Part shown: in pieces, positions 1-7,889 of the stretch | Layout of the letters: the number at the start of each line of letters is the position of its first letter | How positions within the stretch are numbered: the stretch's first letter is position 1 | From: a virus | DNA length: 62,323 nucleotides | Virus record (IMG/VR): IMGVR_UViG_3300032174_000007 | Location: 1 to 62,323 of that record | Strand: one strand, 5' to 3' | Notes under the pieces: generated by a model | Seen by the model: only the letters and a program-made list of their open reading frames with translations | What the model was told of the DNA's origin: nothing | Database searches by the model: none | Program-made: the position numbers and the translations under genes

Positions 1-167
1 CCTGACCCGAGGATTTCGGCAACGTCAAGGGGGCGCAAATTGGCTGCCAGCGCGTACAGATGTTGCGGGGTGGTCGGCTCGATTGAGTAACGGCGGCTGC
101 CATGGTGGTCGGGAAAGAACACCGCGCAGGGATCGATGGTGTGGCCGTTGGCTGCCAAGGGCGTCAT
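1..167 (-). CDS. T7 gp13-like virion protein (DUF2833), N-terminal part, cut by window edge
   Basis: The ATG at 167 opens a frame that runs off the left edge after 55 codons. The readable part contains LAANLRPLDVAEILGSG near its end, which fits the start of the GNAT-like DUF2833 / T7 gp13 family found between tail tube B and the internal proteins of podoviruses. The matching C-terminal part is at 61925-62323. No Shine-Dalgarno is visible: the ATG follows directly on the TTGATCCAAATG end of a cassette module, five bases after the stop of the ORF at 173-421, so translation may depend on reinitiation. The family and the position after tube B are clear; the role in the virion is inferred. Confidence 0.8.
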   Translation of the reverse strand, partial: MTPLAANGHTIDPCAVFFPDHHGSRRYSIEPTTPQHLYALAANLRPLDVAEILGS

Positions 168-214
168 TTGGATCAAGGCTTCTCCTGCGATTGCGTCCCG
201 TCCGAGCGGTCAGG
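168..214 (-). repeat. Cassette end module, unit 1
   Basis: Reads (minus strand) TGACCGCTCGGA, a variable stretch, then AAGCCTTGATCCAAATG. It encodes the C-terminal PDRSDGTQSQEKP-stop of the ORF at 173-421 and ends on the ATG of the gp13-like gene. Confidence 0.85.
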
Positions 215-421
215 CATCGCCTCCCATGCCTCCACGGCAGCGCGGGCCACCTTGGGCGCATAGTGGCATCCGCACGCCGGGTAATGGCACTTGGCGGCAT
301 TGACCGCACCACAGCCACCGCGCACGGCGCGCGCCATGCGCGAGGGATGCGCTTTCTCCAGGCCCCACTCTGAGGGCCTATGATCACCGGTGATGTTCGG
401 GCGTTTTGCCGTGTCGGTCAT
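173..421 (-). CDS. Small cassette ORF, Cys/His-rich, unknown function
   Basis: An 82-residue protein starting MTDTAKRPNITGDHRP and ending MPDRSDGTQSQEKP, so both termini are encoded by the dispersed modules. The middle carries CGAV, CHYPACGCHY and AAVEAWE, a cluster of four Cys and two His that could bind a metal. It is placed between tail tube B and the gp13-like gene, where T7 has nothing. The ATG is chosen because the GTGGACAATGACC sequence of the module supplies it in frame. I do not recognise a family. Confidence 0.65.
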   Translation of the reverse strand: MTDTAKRPNITGDHRPSEWGLEKAHPSRMARAVRGGCGAVNAAKCHYPACGCHYAPKVARAAVEAWEAMPDRSDGTQSQEKP

Positions 422-426
422 TGTCC
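376..426 (-). repeat. Cassette start module, unit 1
   Basis: Minus-strand GGACAATGACC...GGTGATCATAGGCC. Translated as MTDTAKRPNITGDHRP. Nearly the same variant occurs at 61068-61116. Confidence 0.85.
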
Positions 427-564
427 ACAAATAATTTCTGTTTCTACGTCATCAACCGAACAGACAATCATCCCCGCCCCTGCTACCCGCCGCCCTCGTA
501 CCTGTCCGCGTCCGCTTACTCCCCACGGCTTACTGCCGGTCTCAGAGGCCGTGGGGAGATTCTT
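422..564 (-). other. Intergenic stretch after tail tube B with an 11-bp hairpin
   Basis: At 519-558 the arms CTCCCCACGGC and GCCGTGGGGAG pair perfectly around an 18-base loop just after the tail tube B stop. No T-run follows on the minus strand, so it may protect or process mRNA instead of terminating. The rest of the stretch shows no gene or tRNA. Confidence 0.55.
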
Positions 565-3513
565 TCAATTCGGCACATCCCCCAGTTCATACTGCGGCAC
601 GAACGCCGTCAATTCCATCGGGAGTGGCAGCGTCTGCATCACCGCCACCATCCCAGGCGACGGCTGCCCATCCGTGGTCGAAAAATCTCCGGCAATGGAA
701 AGGTAGTGGTCGCCCGTGAACAACGGAACGGCATTCCCGGAGAATGGCGCCATCGAGGGGCCAAGGTCCATCTCGGTCATGTAGTTCGGCCCGACGTTCC
801 AGGGCAGCTCCGCCTGGTTCTCCTGGGTGGCGGCGATCGGCTGATCCTGTCCGACCTGTATCCCGCGGGTCGCGTTCATTCTCACCGTCACGCCCTGGAT
901 CCGTTTCCTCTTGCCCTGGATCATTTCGCCGCCCATGTCGGCGTGCATCCCCTGGGCTTGCGCGACGAACGGCAGGCCGAGCACGATCTGGCTGGCCGGG
1001 TAGGGTAGTGATACTTGCCCATTCACCACCACCGTCGGCGGCACCACCGAGCCGTCCATCAACCCGGTGACCGTCATGCCTTCCAGATGATGCAGCCCTG
1101 AGACCGTCTGCACTGGCGCCGTCATCGTCCATTGTCCGGGTCCCGCCGGCAGCGGCATATTGTAGGGATCGTTCGGCATGGTCGCCGTGATCGGCTTGGT
1201 GACGGTTGCCACCACGTTCTGGCTGTCGGTAACCGCGGTGATGGTCGCAATCCCGCCGCCCATGCGGATCACCGAGCCGATATTAAGCGAGGAGAATACC
1301 GCAGCGTCCGCCGTGAAGATCACGGAATTATCGACCGAGAGCGCGATGACGGCGCCCGATCCGGTCGAATCGGTGATTTCGATTTGCGGCGAGACATAGT
1401 TGACGCCGGGGAGGATGCTGACACCTGTAATTGCCCCGCCAGACAGCGTGAAGCCAGTGACAACCGCGCCGGACCCTAACCCTTGCGCATCCGTGATGAC
1501 GCCGACCGGCGCCGTGTAGCCGCCTCCGCCCGTTACCACATAATTGAACAGAACGCCTCCGGATCCCGCTGGCGCGCTCGCCGACAGCGTTGCGTTGGGT
1601 GCCGGTTGCGGCAGGGAGAGGCTCGCATCGACCGCCACCACGGCTTCGACGTTCCCCCAAATCCGATTGTCCATCCGCTCTAGGAAATAGGCCCACTGGT
1701 TGACACCGCGAATGTACCGCTTCACCACGAAGTAGGGTGCATCGACCGGTGGCTCCGAAGCCTTGGCGACCGATACGGCAAGACCATTGGTGTCGTGCCG
1801 GGTCCAGCCATCGACGTTCTGATCCTTCACGTAGGTCTGAGAGAGGATGCGGCCGTCGTTCCGCACCGACCAGATGACCTTGTAGGGCTCCTGGCACCAC
1901 GCCCATTGCTGCAGCTGGAAGCCCGTGAAGAGGTGCGAGGAGAGCACCGTAATGTCGGCGCCGGCATAGATGTTGAAATAGAAGTTATAGTTGAGCTCCC
2001 GCACGATCGATCCAAGCGACTGCTGGTAGAGAATGTTGTAGCCGATCTTCAGGGGCGGCAGCGTGGCCGAGGCGCCAATCGATTCCTGCGGCTGCGCGTT
2101 CTGTTGCGCGGGCGTGATCGGGGAGCCTATGCCTCCCGTCCCGGAAACCTGCCACGCATCCTTGCCGGTGAACACGACCAGGCCGCCCGGCATCGGCAGC
2201 ATCCACTGGATGCCATTGACCTGCGAGGCCCATGGCGTGCCGGTGATAGCATCGGAATCAATCGGCGGAATGGCCGAGTCGAAATTCAGATACGCCCCCG
2301 GCTGGCTCATCTCGTAGGTGTCGGGCGCGTTGACGGTCTCGGCATAGGCGCGGCGCTGCTGGAAGTAGGCAACGACCCCTGGAAAGTTTCCGCTCGATGG
2401 AAATGGATTGATATGCAGCGGCGGTGTGGTCACAAAATCCGGGAAGATGTTGGTATCCTGCCAGGTCGTCGTATTGGTCGAGCCGACGAAGCCGAAGAAC
2501 TGCCCGGTGAATACGCCGGCATTGGTATAATCCGGATTGGCCTTGTAGATGTTGTAGGACCCGGCGCCTGCGACCGCGGACCACGACACCGTGAGGGTGC
2601 CAAACTGGCCGGCGATGTCCACCGAGTTCGTGACGACCCCGATCGCCGACGCGATGCTCTCCTGGCCCGTGACGGCATCAACCGCCGTCACCACAAACCC
2701 ATAAGCCGCTGGCCCGGGGCCGGTCGTCCAGATATTGCTCGCGGTGACCGTGACAGGTCCAGCCGGCGGCCCGATCGAGGATGCAAACGCGGGTACGGTC
2801 AGGGTCCAATTGTTGGCGGCGTGGCGGGTCAACTCGCGCGGAGCATAGTCGGCAAGCGTTTGCTGGTTGACGCACGTCAAGCTCATCACGTCCGCGGATT
2901 GGGTGAATTTCAGATAGGGTAGATCGGCCGCGTGGTAGGGAGTGCCGAGCGTGAACAGCCGCGCGACCGTGCCACCGCCGGTATAGACCGGAAACAGCGC
3001 GCCGTTGACCGGCTGGCCGAAGATGTCATTGAGCGTGAAGGTCGAACCCGGTGTCGGCACACTGGCGACGATGAAGGTCACGCCGTTGAGCTCGGTCGAG
3101 CCCGAGGTGCCTTGGATGAAAACCCAATCGTTGACGGCAAAGTTGTTTCCCGGTGCCGTGAGCTGGATCGGGTCGGCCGAGTTGACCGCCGTGATCGCGA
3201 ACGCAGATTCCGTGACGTAGCCGCCATCGGCCGCCACGCGCATATAGTGCTCGCCAAATTCCAGAATGTAGCTCTGGAAGATCGAGAACGAGAATTCGAT
3301 GATGCGCGGGGGAATGGAAGATGCCGAGCAGGCCTGCTTACAGGCACCCACGAGGGCGAGGCCGCCGCGCGAGAACACGCCGCCCTTGTAGGAGACCACC
3401 ACATTGCGCCCGACCGAGAGGGCCTGGTGCCATTTGGTGAGGTCGAGGCGGCCGTAGAGCGAAGGGGAGATTTCGCCAGCCGAGAAGGCACCTTGCAGGA
3501 GCGGGATGGTCAT
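565..3513 (-). CDS. Tail tubular protein B (T7 gp12-like)
   Basis: 982 residues. The N-terminus (FSAGEISPSLYGRLDL, then NVVVSYKGGVFSRGG and QSYILEFGEHYMRV) is the classic start of the gp12 family, which forms the nozzle of the short tail below the gp11 ring. The protein is about 190 residues longer than T7 gp12. The extra length includes a Gly-rich segment with the pattern YTAPVGVITDAQG...VNYVSPQIEITD around residues 660-720, typical of added beta-rich fibre-like domains. It follows the gp49-like gene by 20 bp; in T7 it would directly follow gp11. Confidence 0.93.
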   Translation of the reverse strand: MTIPLLQGAFSAGEISPSLYGRLDLTKWHQALSVGRNVVVSYKGGVFSRGGLALVGACKQACSASSIPPRIIEFSFSIFQSYILEFGEHYMRVAADGGYVTESAFAITAVNSADPIQLTAPGNNFAVNDWVFIQGTSGSTELNGVTFIVASVPTPGSTFTLNDIFGQPVNGALFPVYTGGGTVARLFTLGTPYHAADLPYLKFTQSADVMSLTCVNQQTLADYAPRELTRHAANNWTLTVPAFASSIGPPAGPVTVTASNIWTTGPGPAAYGFVVTAVDAVTGQESIASAIGVVTNSVDIAGQFGTLTVSWSAVAGAGSYNIYKANPDYTNAGVFTGQFFGFVGSTNTTTWQDTNIFPDFVTTPPLHINPFPSSGNFPGVVAYFQQRRAYAETVNAPDTYEMSQPGAYLNFDSAIPPIDSDAITGTPWASQVNGIQWMLPMPGGLVVFTGKDAWQVSGTGGIGSPITPAQQNAQPQESIGASATLPPLKIGYNILYQQSLGSIVRELNYNFYFNIYAGADITVLSSHLFTGFQLQQWAWCQEPYKVIWSVRNDGRILSQTYVKDQNVDGWTRHDTNGLAVSVAKASEPPVDAPYFVVKRYIRGVNQWAYFLERMDNRIWGNVEAVVAVDASLSLPQPAPNATLSASAPAGSGGVLFNYVVTGGGGYTAPVGVITDAQGLGSGAVVTGFTLSGGAITGVSILPGVNYVSPQIEITDSTGSGAVIALSVDNSVIFTADAAVFSSLNIGSVIRMGGGIATITAVTDSQNVVATVTKPITATMPNDPYNMPLPAGPGQWTMTAPVQTVSGLHHLEGMTVTGLMDGSVVPPTVVVNGQVSLPYPASQIVLGLPFVAQAQGMHADMGGEMIQGKRKRIQGVTVRMNATRGIQVGQDQPIAATQENQAELPWNVGPNYMTEMDLGPSMAPFSGNAVPLFTGDHYLSIAGDFSTTDGQPSPGMVAVMQTLPLPMELTAFVPQYELGDVPN

Positions 3514-3533
3514 GGCAACGCGCCGTCAGCGCA

Positions 3534-3845
3534 TCAGGTCTTCGCCCACGATAGTTTCGAGCGCAGCAGGTAACCTTCGAGCGCCCATATTTTGCTTCGG
3601 GCATTGTCGCGTGAAATCTTCTTGCCTATCTCGGCATCGAAGTTTTCAGGGGAAGCCGCCGCGCTCTCACCGACAACATGGAAGCCGTTGCGCAGAGTCA
3701 GGGCACAGACGGTCAAGGTCGTACCCGGAAAGACGTAAAAAGCTTCCGCGACGATCTGATCGTCGATGTGTGCTGGGCTTAGGCGCGGAGCATTGAGGCC
3801 CTTGCTCTGAATTTCCTTCTCGATCGCCTGTTCGTCTCTGCTCAT
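3534..3845 (-). CDS. Phage Gp49/Gp66-family protein
   Basis: 103 residues. The core GFHVVGESAAASPENFDAEIG followed by KKISRDNARSKIWALEGY matches the Phage_Gp49_66 family (PF13876), small proteins common in phages of Gram-negative bacteria with no established function. The ATG at 3845 lies inside the 3' end of the 5mC methylase gene, in another frame, with a 179-base overlap. Such a long overlap suggests that the methylase lost its own stop when it was inserted. Confidence 0.8.
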   Translation of the reverse strand: MSRDEQAIEKEIQSKGLNAPRLSPAHIDDQIVAEAFYVFPGTTLTVCALTLRNGFHVVGESAAASPENFDAEIGKKISRDNARSKIWALEGYLLRSKLSWAKT

Positions 3846-4725
3846 GGTGTGCTTCCTCTTCGGGACGCCGAAAGCCGTTGAACGTCGCCGCTATATGCCG
3901 GGCCAGCGGCTGCGGTATCTTGGCGATCATGGCGCTGGCCATCTTGCGGGCGCGAGATTTGGAACTGTGGTTCCGCATTAGGGGCGTGTTGCCATCGTTC
4001 CCAGGACCGAACCAATCGCCGCCGCACTTGAGGCCTTCGCCTATCGCGGTACCGCGAGCCGGATTTGCCTGTTCGCTTGGCTTACCGTGGGCGATGGCGA
4101 ACCAGGAGCCGCCGTTGTTCTTGATGGCCTTCTCCGCCGTGGTGTTGAAGGCTTGTCCGGGCCGATGGCGCGGATCATCCGGGTGTTTCCAGTCCAGCCC
4201 GCCGACCTTCGTGGCCCGCCGCGTGATCGGCATCAGCGCCGGCACGTCGCCCCACAGATAGAACGAGCCGAAGTTCCAGCGCGCTCGCCCCACCCATTTC
4301 TGCGCCCCGCGCACGTTCTCCACGATCAGCGGGATTTTACGCCCAGCCGCCTCGCAAGCCTCCCGCTGGATACGAAAGCACGCCTCGAAAAGCGTATTGT
4401 CGGGCGGCGGCAACGCCTTGGCGCGCTTCCACGGCATGGCGCGATAGCTGTAGGCCTGGCAGGGCGGGGAGGCGACGATCAGCGCGGCGTCCTTGAATTG
4501 CGAGCCGTGGAGCGTGCGCACGTCCTGGATGACGAGTTGGCCGGGATAGCGGTGCTCGCCGTATTGGTGCCGCTCGATGTCGAAGCCGATGACGCGATAG
4601 CCTTCGGCGAGCCGGGCCTCGGTCCAGCCGCCGAGTCCGCAATAGAGATCAATGGCGGTCGGCTTGTTTGTTCGGGCCGCCGGCCTCTGATCACCAGTCG
4701 GACTCCCGAGCGGAACTTGTCCCAT
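3667..4725 (-). CDS. DNA (cytosine-5) methyltransferase fused to a cassette start peptide
   Basis: 352 residues from the ATG at 4725. Motif I is DLYCGLGGWTEA, motif IV with the catalytic cysteine is ASPPCQAYSY, motif VI is ENVRGAQKW, and the last conserved block is near PLARHIAATFNGF. It would methylate C5 of cytosine in host or phage DNA, probably to escape restriction. The first 15 residues (MGQVPLGSPTGDQRP) are a cassette start module read in frame, and the ATG overlaps the TGA of the tail tube A gene (TGATG). The last ~59 codons overlap the gp49-like gene and look like non-native tail. Confidence 0.9.
   Translation of the reverse strand: MGQVPLGSPTGDQRPAARTNKPTAIDLYCGLGGWTEARLAEGYRVIGFDIERHQYGEHRYPGQLVIQDVRTLHGSQFKDAALIVASPPCQAYSYRAMPWKRAKALPPPDNTLFEACFRIQREACEAAGRKIPLIVENVRGAQKWVGRARWNFGSFYLWGDVPALMPITRRATKVGGLDWKHPDDPRHRPGQAFNTTAEKAIKNNGGSWFAIAHGKPSEQANPARGTAIGEGLKCGGDWFGPGNDGNTPLMRNHSSKSRARKMASAMIAKIPQPLARHIAATFNGFRRPEEEAHHEQRRTGDREGNSEQGPQCSAPKPSTHRRSDRRGSFLRLSGYDLDRLCPDSAQRLPCCR
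4683..4725 (-). repeat. Cassette start module, unit 2 (fused to methylase)
   Basis: Encodes MGQVPLGSPTGDQRP. Almost identical variants are at 23787-23829 and 37078-37117. No end module is seen downstream. Confidence 0.9.
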
Positions 4726-5513
4726 CACACCAGCACCCCACCCGGAAATCCCATCGAGTCCCACCCGTACCATGCCGTTGGACCGGTCAGGTAGCCGTAT
4801 GCAGTGCTCCCTCTCACAGCCATCCAATCTGGCAGGTGATCGGTTGTCGTCACCCCTTCGTTCCCATCCGAGATGCGCGCCTGCGTGATGATCGCAGCTG
4901 CAATCTCGATCTGCTCCTTGAGCACTTGCGCGTTACGCGCCAGTGGATTGACCAGCCATGCGCCCAAAGTCGCCGTTGCGGCATTCTGGAAATGCGGATC
5001 CCACAGGTCGGGGTCTAATATCCGCGCCGTGTAGACGAGCTGCGCGAATTCCAAATCCGTGAGGATGACCTTGATCTGGTTGCCGGCGGCATCGGTATCG
5101 ATCGCCACGGCGAACTTGTAGCCGACCGGGGGAAACCAGATGTTGGTCTGCATCACGCCGCCGCCGAGGATAGGTGGCGATTGCGATCCGGACTGCGGCG
5201 GATTGGGGATGAGATAGCGGGCAGCGAGGCAATCGGCCGGGTAGGCGTACTCATAACTGTACGGGATCGGCGGGACCGGCAGCGTGCCGTTGGGGTTCTC
5301 CGGCGTGCCAATCGCGGCCTTCAATAATGTGAGGCCGATTTGCTTGCGGGTACAGTTCCAGTGTGCGGCACGGTGCAGAGCGTCGATGCGGAGCTGGTAC
5401 TGCCTTGCGCAAACAGCCGCGTTCGGCGGCGGCAATGGCGGCGTTAGCGAACTCACGGAAAAACGTGCGCCTATGTTGTCCAAGGCTGCATTGACAATAT
5501 CGACCGGCGTCAT
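4725..5513 (-). CDS. Tail tubular protein A (T7 gp11-like)
   Basis: 262 residues. The start MTPVDIVNAALDNIGA, the block ALHRAAHWNCTRKQ, then YAYPADCLAARYL and LTDLEFAQLVYTARI and the late AIITQARISDGNEG fit the gp11 family that forms the ring between portal and nozzle. It is followed in T7 order by tube B, but here a methylase and a gp49-like gene intervene. The stop TGA overlaps the ATG of the inserted methylase. Confidence 0.9.
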   Translation of the reverse strand: MTPVDIVNAALDNIGARFSVSSLTPPLPPPNAAVCARQYQLRIDALHRAAHWNCTRKQIGLTLLKAAIGTPENPNGTLPVPPIPYSYEYAYPADCLAARYLIPNPPQSGSQSPPILGGGVMQTNIWFPPVGYKFAVAIDTDAAGNQIKVILTDLEFAQLVYTARILDPDLWDPHFQNAATATLGAWLVNPLARNAQVLKEQIEIAAAIITQARISDGNEGVTTTDHLPDWMAVRGSTAYGYLTGPTAWYGWDSMGFPGGVLV

Positions 5514-5860
5514 TTCTGCTGCTCGCCATTCACTGAAGCCTTCGCAGCATCAGGCTTCTCATCCTGAAAGGCCGATCCGATGATCTCGGTGGCGTTGCCC
5601 ATGCCCGCCAGCATCGCGGCGAGCTCTTTCTCATTGGCGGCAACCTGGGAAAGGCCGGCCTTGAAGCGCGTCAAGGTCGCCTCGTAATTATCGAGGATCG
5701 GCCCGGCCTTCTCGGCAGCGCTGGCGGTATCGGCCATCAACGCTCGCGCCCGGGTAGCGTGCTCGGTGAGCCTTGCGATCGCAGCCGGTGTCGCCATGGG
5801 CTTTTTCAACTCTGCGATTGATTCGGTCAGATGCCGGTCGAGCGCAGCCGAAGCCGGCAA
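5510..5860 (-). CDS. Small alpha-helical protein, unknown
   Basis: About 116 residues with long Ala/Glu/Lys-rich helices (for example ARALMADTASAAEKAG and ANEKELAAMLAGMG) that suggest a coiled coil. The start is uncertain: a TTG at 5860 is used here, and an ATG at 5797 is the alternative. It ends with ATGA overlapping the start of tail tube A, so the two are probably translated together. Confidence 0.6.
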   Translation of the reverse strand: MPASAALDRHLTESIAELKKPMATPAAIARLTEHATRARALMADTASAAEKAGPILDNYEATLTRFKAGLSQVAANEKELAAMLAGMGNATEIIGSAFQDEKPDAAKASVNGEQQK

Positions 5861-5985
5861 AACGTAGGGCGGACAGTCCCCAGGACACGCCCGGAGGTGG
5901 GCGGCAGCATCGCTATATGCACGTCACGCTGGCGCACGTCGCCCTCGCGGCGCAGCCCCGGCGGATCGGTGGCGTAGGTGCTCAT
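5827..5985 (-). CDS. Possible 52-residue ORF coupled to its neighbour
   Basis: Starts MSTYATDPPGLRREG with ATGA overlapping the stop of the gene at 5982-6287. The last third is very Arg-rich and overlaps the next gene, so it may be partly a shadow. Confidence 0.35.
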   Translation of the reverse strand: MSTYATDPPGLRREGDVRQRDVHIAMLPPTSGRVLGTVRPTFCRLRLRSTGI

Positions 5986-6287
5986 CCGGTATGATCCTCG
6001 TATTCGGCGGCGGCTATGGCTTGTTCATCGGCCGCGATCTGCTCGCCGAGTTGATCTTGATTGGCTTCGGCTTCGTGGCCCTCCGCGTGCGACGGTCCCT
6101 GATCACCAGTGGCCACCTCGCCGCCAGCCGTGTCGGGACTGGTCTCAACTCCAATCCTTCCGGTCTCCGCTTCCATCACGATCTGCCGCGGCTTGTGCGC
6201 CAGCACCTCGGCAGGCTGACGATCAAGCACATCATCGCCCTTGCGCTCGACAATGGTTTCCTCAGCCAGCGTTGGAACACCCGTCAT
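5982..6287 (-). CDS. Acidic protein containing an internal start-module peptide
   Basis: 101 residues, Glu/Ala-rich. Around residues 47-64 it carries VETSPDTAGGEVATGDQGP, a translated version of the cassette start module inside the protein, not at its start. The ATG at 6287 overlaps the TGA of the upstream gene at 6284. It sits between the head genes and tail tube A; function unknown. Confidence 0.65.
   Translation of the reverse strand: MTGVPTLAEETIVERKGDDVLDRQPAEVLAHKPRQIVMEAETGRIGVETSPDTAGGEVATGDQGPSHAEGHEAEANQDQLGEQIAADEQAIAAAEYEDHTG
6096..6146 (-). repeat. Cassette start module, unit 3 (internal, divergent)
   Basis: Minus-strand GAGACCAGTCCCG...GCCACTGGTGATCAGGG. It shares the GAGACCAGTCCCG form with the module at 8391-8446. 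Confidence 0.7.
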
Positions 6288-6535
6288 GGCTTTGCCTCCT
6301 GTTGCGTCGAGATTGGCTTGCCGCTCTCGTCCACGATCTCATGGAGCGGCACATCGATCAACTCCCCGACCTGCCGGTTCGCATCAATCGGCGGGTTGGT
6401 GCCGTAGTCGATCTTGTCGTGGGATTTCCGCATCGATCGATACGGCCCCTTCCAATCATCAGGGACGGTTATGATCTCATCGCGAACGTAGCGATGATTG
6501 TCGATGAAGCATGCCTCCTTGAGCCGCACGCGCAT
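6284..6535 (-). CDS. Hypothetical protein, 83 residues
   Basis: Begins MRVRLKEACFIDNHRYV and continues DEIITVPDDWKGPYRSMRKSHDKIDYG. The early part looks like a small beta-rich domain often seen next to phage head genes (a change-of-ligand or head-completion type of small protein cannot be argued further). The TGATG overlap with the upstream gene fixes the start at 6535. Confidence 0.7.
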   Translation of the reverse strand: MRVRLKEACFIDNHRYVRDEIITVPDDWKGPYRSMRKSHDKIDYGTNPPIDANRQVGELIDVPLHEIVDESGKPISTQQEAKP

Positions 6536-6948
6536 CACGCTGCCTCCTTGCCGCCGGCGTCGCCATCAATGGCGCCGTAGAAGCGTCCGCGGCGCTGCTC
6601 GGTTGCCTCGTCGCGGGCGGTTTCCTCGTCCTCGTTTTCGGTTGCCAGATGCGTAATTTGTAGCTCGATCCGGCAGCACTTCTTCACCGTGCCATCCTCG
6701 GCAGTGTTTTGGTTCTCACTGACTGAGGTAACCTTCGCCATCGCGGCCAAGTGGATCATATCACCAATGGCGGGAAGGTCGCCGTCACCCATGCCGAGCT
6801 TGGCGAGGTCTTCCTCATTGAGCGAGATGCAGAGACCGTAAGGATAGGTCGGGACTGACGGCTTGGGCGGGCTTGCAGTCGCCATGCTGTCCTTCTTGGC
6901 CTCGGCCGGAGTCTTGGCCATATCGACCATCGCCTGAAATCCTGACAT
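6535..6948 (-). CDS. Capsid staple / decoration-type protein
   Basis: 137 residues. The central part (PYGLCISLNEEDLAKLGMG, DLPAIGDMIHLAAMAKVTSV, KKCCRIELQITHL) matches small phage proteins annotated as capsid staples that reinforce the head. The start at 6948 has AAGGAG eight bases upstream, and is preferred to the more upstream ATG at 6984. It lies between capsid and tail genes as expected. Confidence 0.7.
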   Translation of the reverse strand: MSGFQAMVDMAKTPAEAKKDSMATASPPKPSVPTYPYGLCISLNEEDLAKLGMGDGDLPAIGDMIHLAAMAKVTSVSENQNTAEDGTVKKCCRIELQITHLATENEDEETARDEATEQRRGRFYGAIDGDAGGKEAA

Positions 6949-7108
6949 TTTCGGATTCTCCTTCTGAAAAGTTGTCGGCTTCATCCGATTGGCGGCTTGA
7001 ACCTATGACTACACGGCTCGCCCACCGCATGGCATCGGATGCGTGTATTCCCTGCGGTCCACCGACGCCGAGCAGGGCGAAAGGAGGGCGAGCCGTAGCT
7101 GGATTGGA
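6949..7108 (-). other. 160-bp gap with an 11-bp long-range inverted repeat
   Basis: ACGGCTCGCCC (7013-7023) and GGGCGAGCCGT (7086-7096) are perfect inverted arms around a 62-base loop. No ORF is convincing here. It could be an mRNA structure upstream of the staple gene. Confidence 0.45.
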
Positions 7109-7423
7109 TCAGGCGGCTGCGCCCGGCATCGGCCCCGCCGCGGCAGCAGCGGGCGGCAGTTGCGCCGCTCCGGTGCCAGCTGCCGCAGCACTCGGCGCAC
7201 CTTGGCCAGCATTGCCTTGGGATCCCGCCGTCATCTCTTCGGCCTGGCGCTGCGCCATGGCGTCGAGCTCGGCCTGGTGGGCCTTGTGCATGTCGTCGCG
7301 GGCCTTGGAATGGCGTGCATGCGTCTCGCCGCGTTCGGCGGCGTGCTTCTCGTGCATGGTGGATGGCTTCTCGCCTCCGCCTTTGGAGGACTTGCCGTAG
7401 AAGCGTTCGGATCGTTCAGCCAT
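7109..7423 (-). CDS. Charged helical protein with Ala/Pro/Gly-rich tail
   Basis: 104 residues beginning MAERSERFYGKSSKGGGEK. The middle third is highly charged (KHAAERGETHARHSKARDD) and the end is an Ala/Pro/Gly-rich low-complexity tail, the build of a small scaffold- or DNA-associated virion protein. It overlaps the upstream gene by eight bases. No family recognised. Confidence 0.6.
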   Translation of the reverse strand: MAERSERFYGKSSKGGGEKPSTMHEKHAAERGETHARHSKARDDMHKAHQAELDAMAQRQAEEMTAGSQGNAGQGAPSAAAAGTGAAQLPPAAAAAGPMPGAAA

Positions 7424-7691
7424 TGGAGTCTCCTATCGGCGCGTCAGGCGCCTGTTCGAATGCGTAGATGGGATGGTCGGGATGGTTCTCAATGACCAGG
7501 GGAATATCGCGGATGCGCGACCACCACTTTCCTTCGGTCGCCAACAGATAGACGCGCATCTCGTTGAATTCTTCCATAGTGACGGCGAGACGGAAACGCG
7601 TGATATCGGGGCCGCTGAGCGCGTAAACAGCTTTTATAAGCCGCAGCATCACGCTCGGCATCCCGTGAAAGTTTCGAGCCGCTTCACTCAT
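7416..7691 (-). CDS. Hypothetical protein, 91 residues
   Basis: Starts MSEAARNFHGMPSVMLRLIK. The segment RFRLAVTMEEFNEMRVYLLA is a plausible globular helix-strand unit. The ATG overlaps the TGA of the previous gene (ATGA), which decides this start over the ATG at 7703. Confidence 0.65.
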   Translation of the reverse strand: MSEAARNFHGMPSVMLRLIKAVYALSGPDITRFRLAVTMEEFNEMRVYLLATEGKWWSRIRDIPLVIENHPDHPIYAFEQAPDAPIGDSNG

Positions 7692-7885
7692 TTGCCGTAC
7701 CATCGATCGCCGCGGCTGGCCTTCAATCCAACCTCGGCCAGTCTTGCCTGCTTGCCGAGCAGGCCCGGGGTGCGTTCCTTCGCCTTGGCGAATTCTGCCG
7801 TGGATTTTCCGGCGGCTTTGGCCTTGGCCTTGAACTGGCCGTGGCTGTTGGCGAAGGCTTGCTTCATCCAGTGCTTCTTGGCCAT
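7688..7885 (-). CDS. Basic small protein ending RGDRWYGK
   Basis: 65 residues, Lys/Ala-rich (MAKKHWMKQAFANSHG...). Its last eight residues RGDRWYGK repeat the tail of the protein at 8065-8265 (RGDRWYGRGKDD), and the HiPIP-like gene lies between the two. Function unknown. Confidence 0.65.
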   Translation of the reverse strand: MAKKHWMKQAFANSHGQFKAKAKAAGKSTAEFAKAKERTPGLLGKQARLAEVGLKASRGDRWYGK

Positions 7886-7889
7886 CGCG

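Noticed and set aside
1795-2922. Long plus-strand ORFs opposite the tail and capsid genes (up to 375-449 codons)
   Set aside because: They are antisense shadows of GC-rich virion genes, Arg/His/Asp-rich, without ribosome sites or family motifs.
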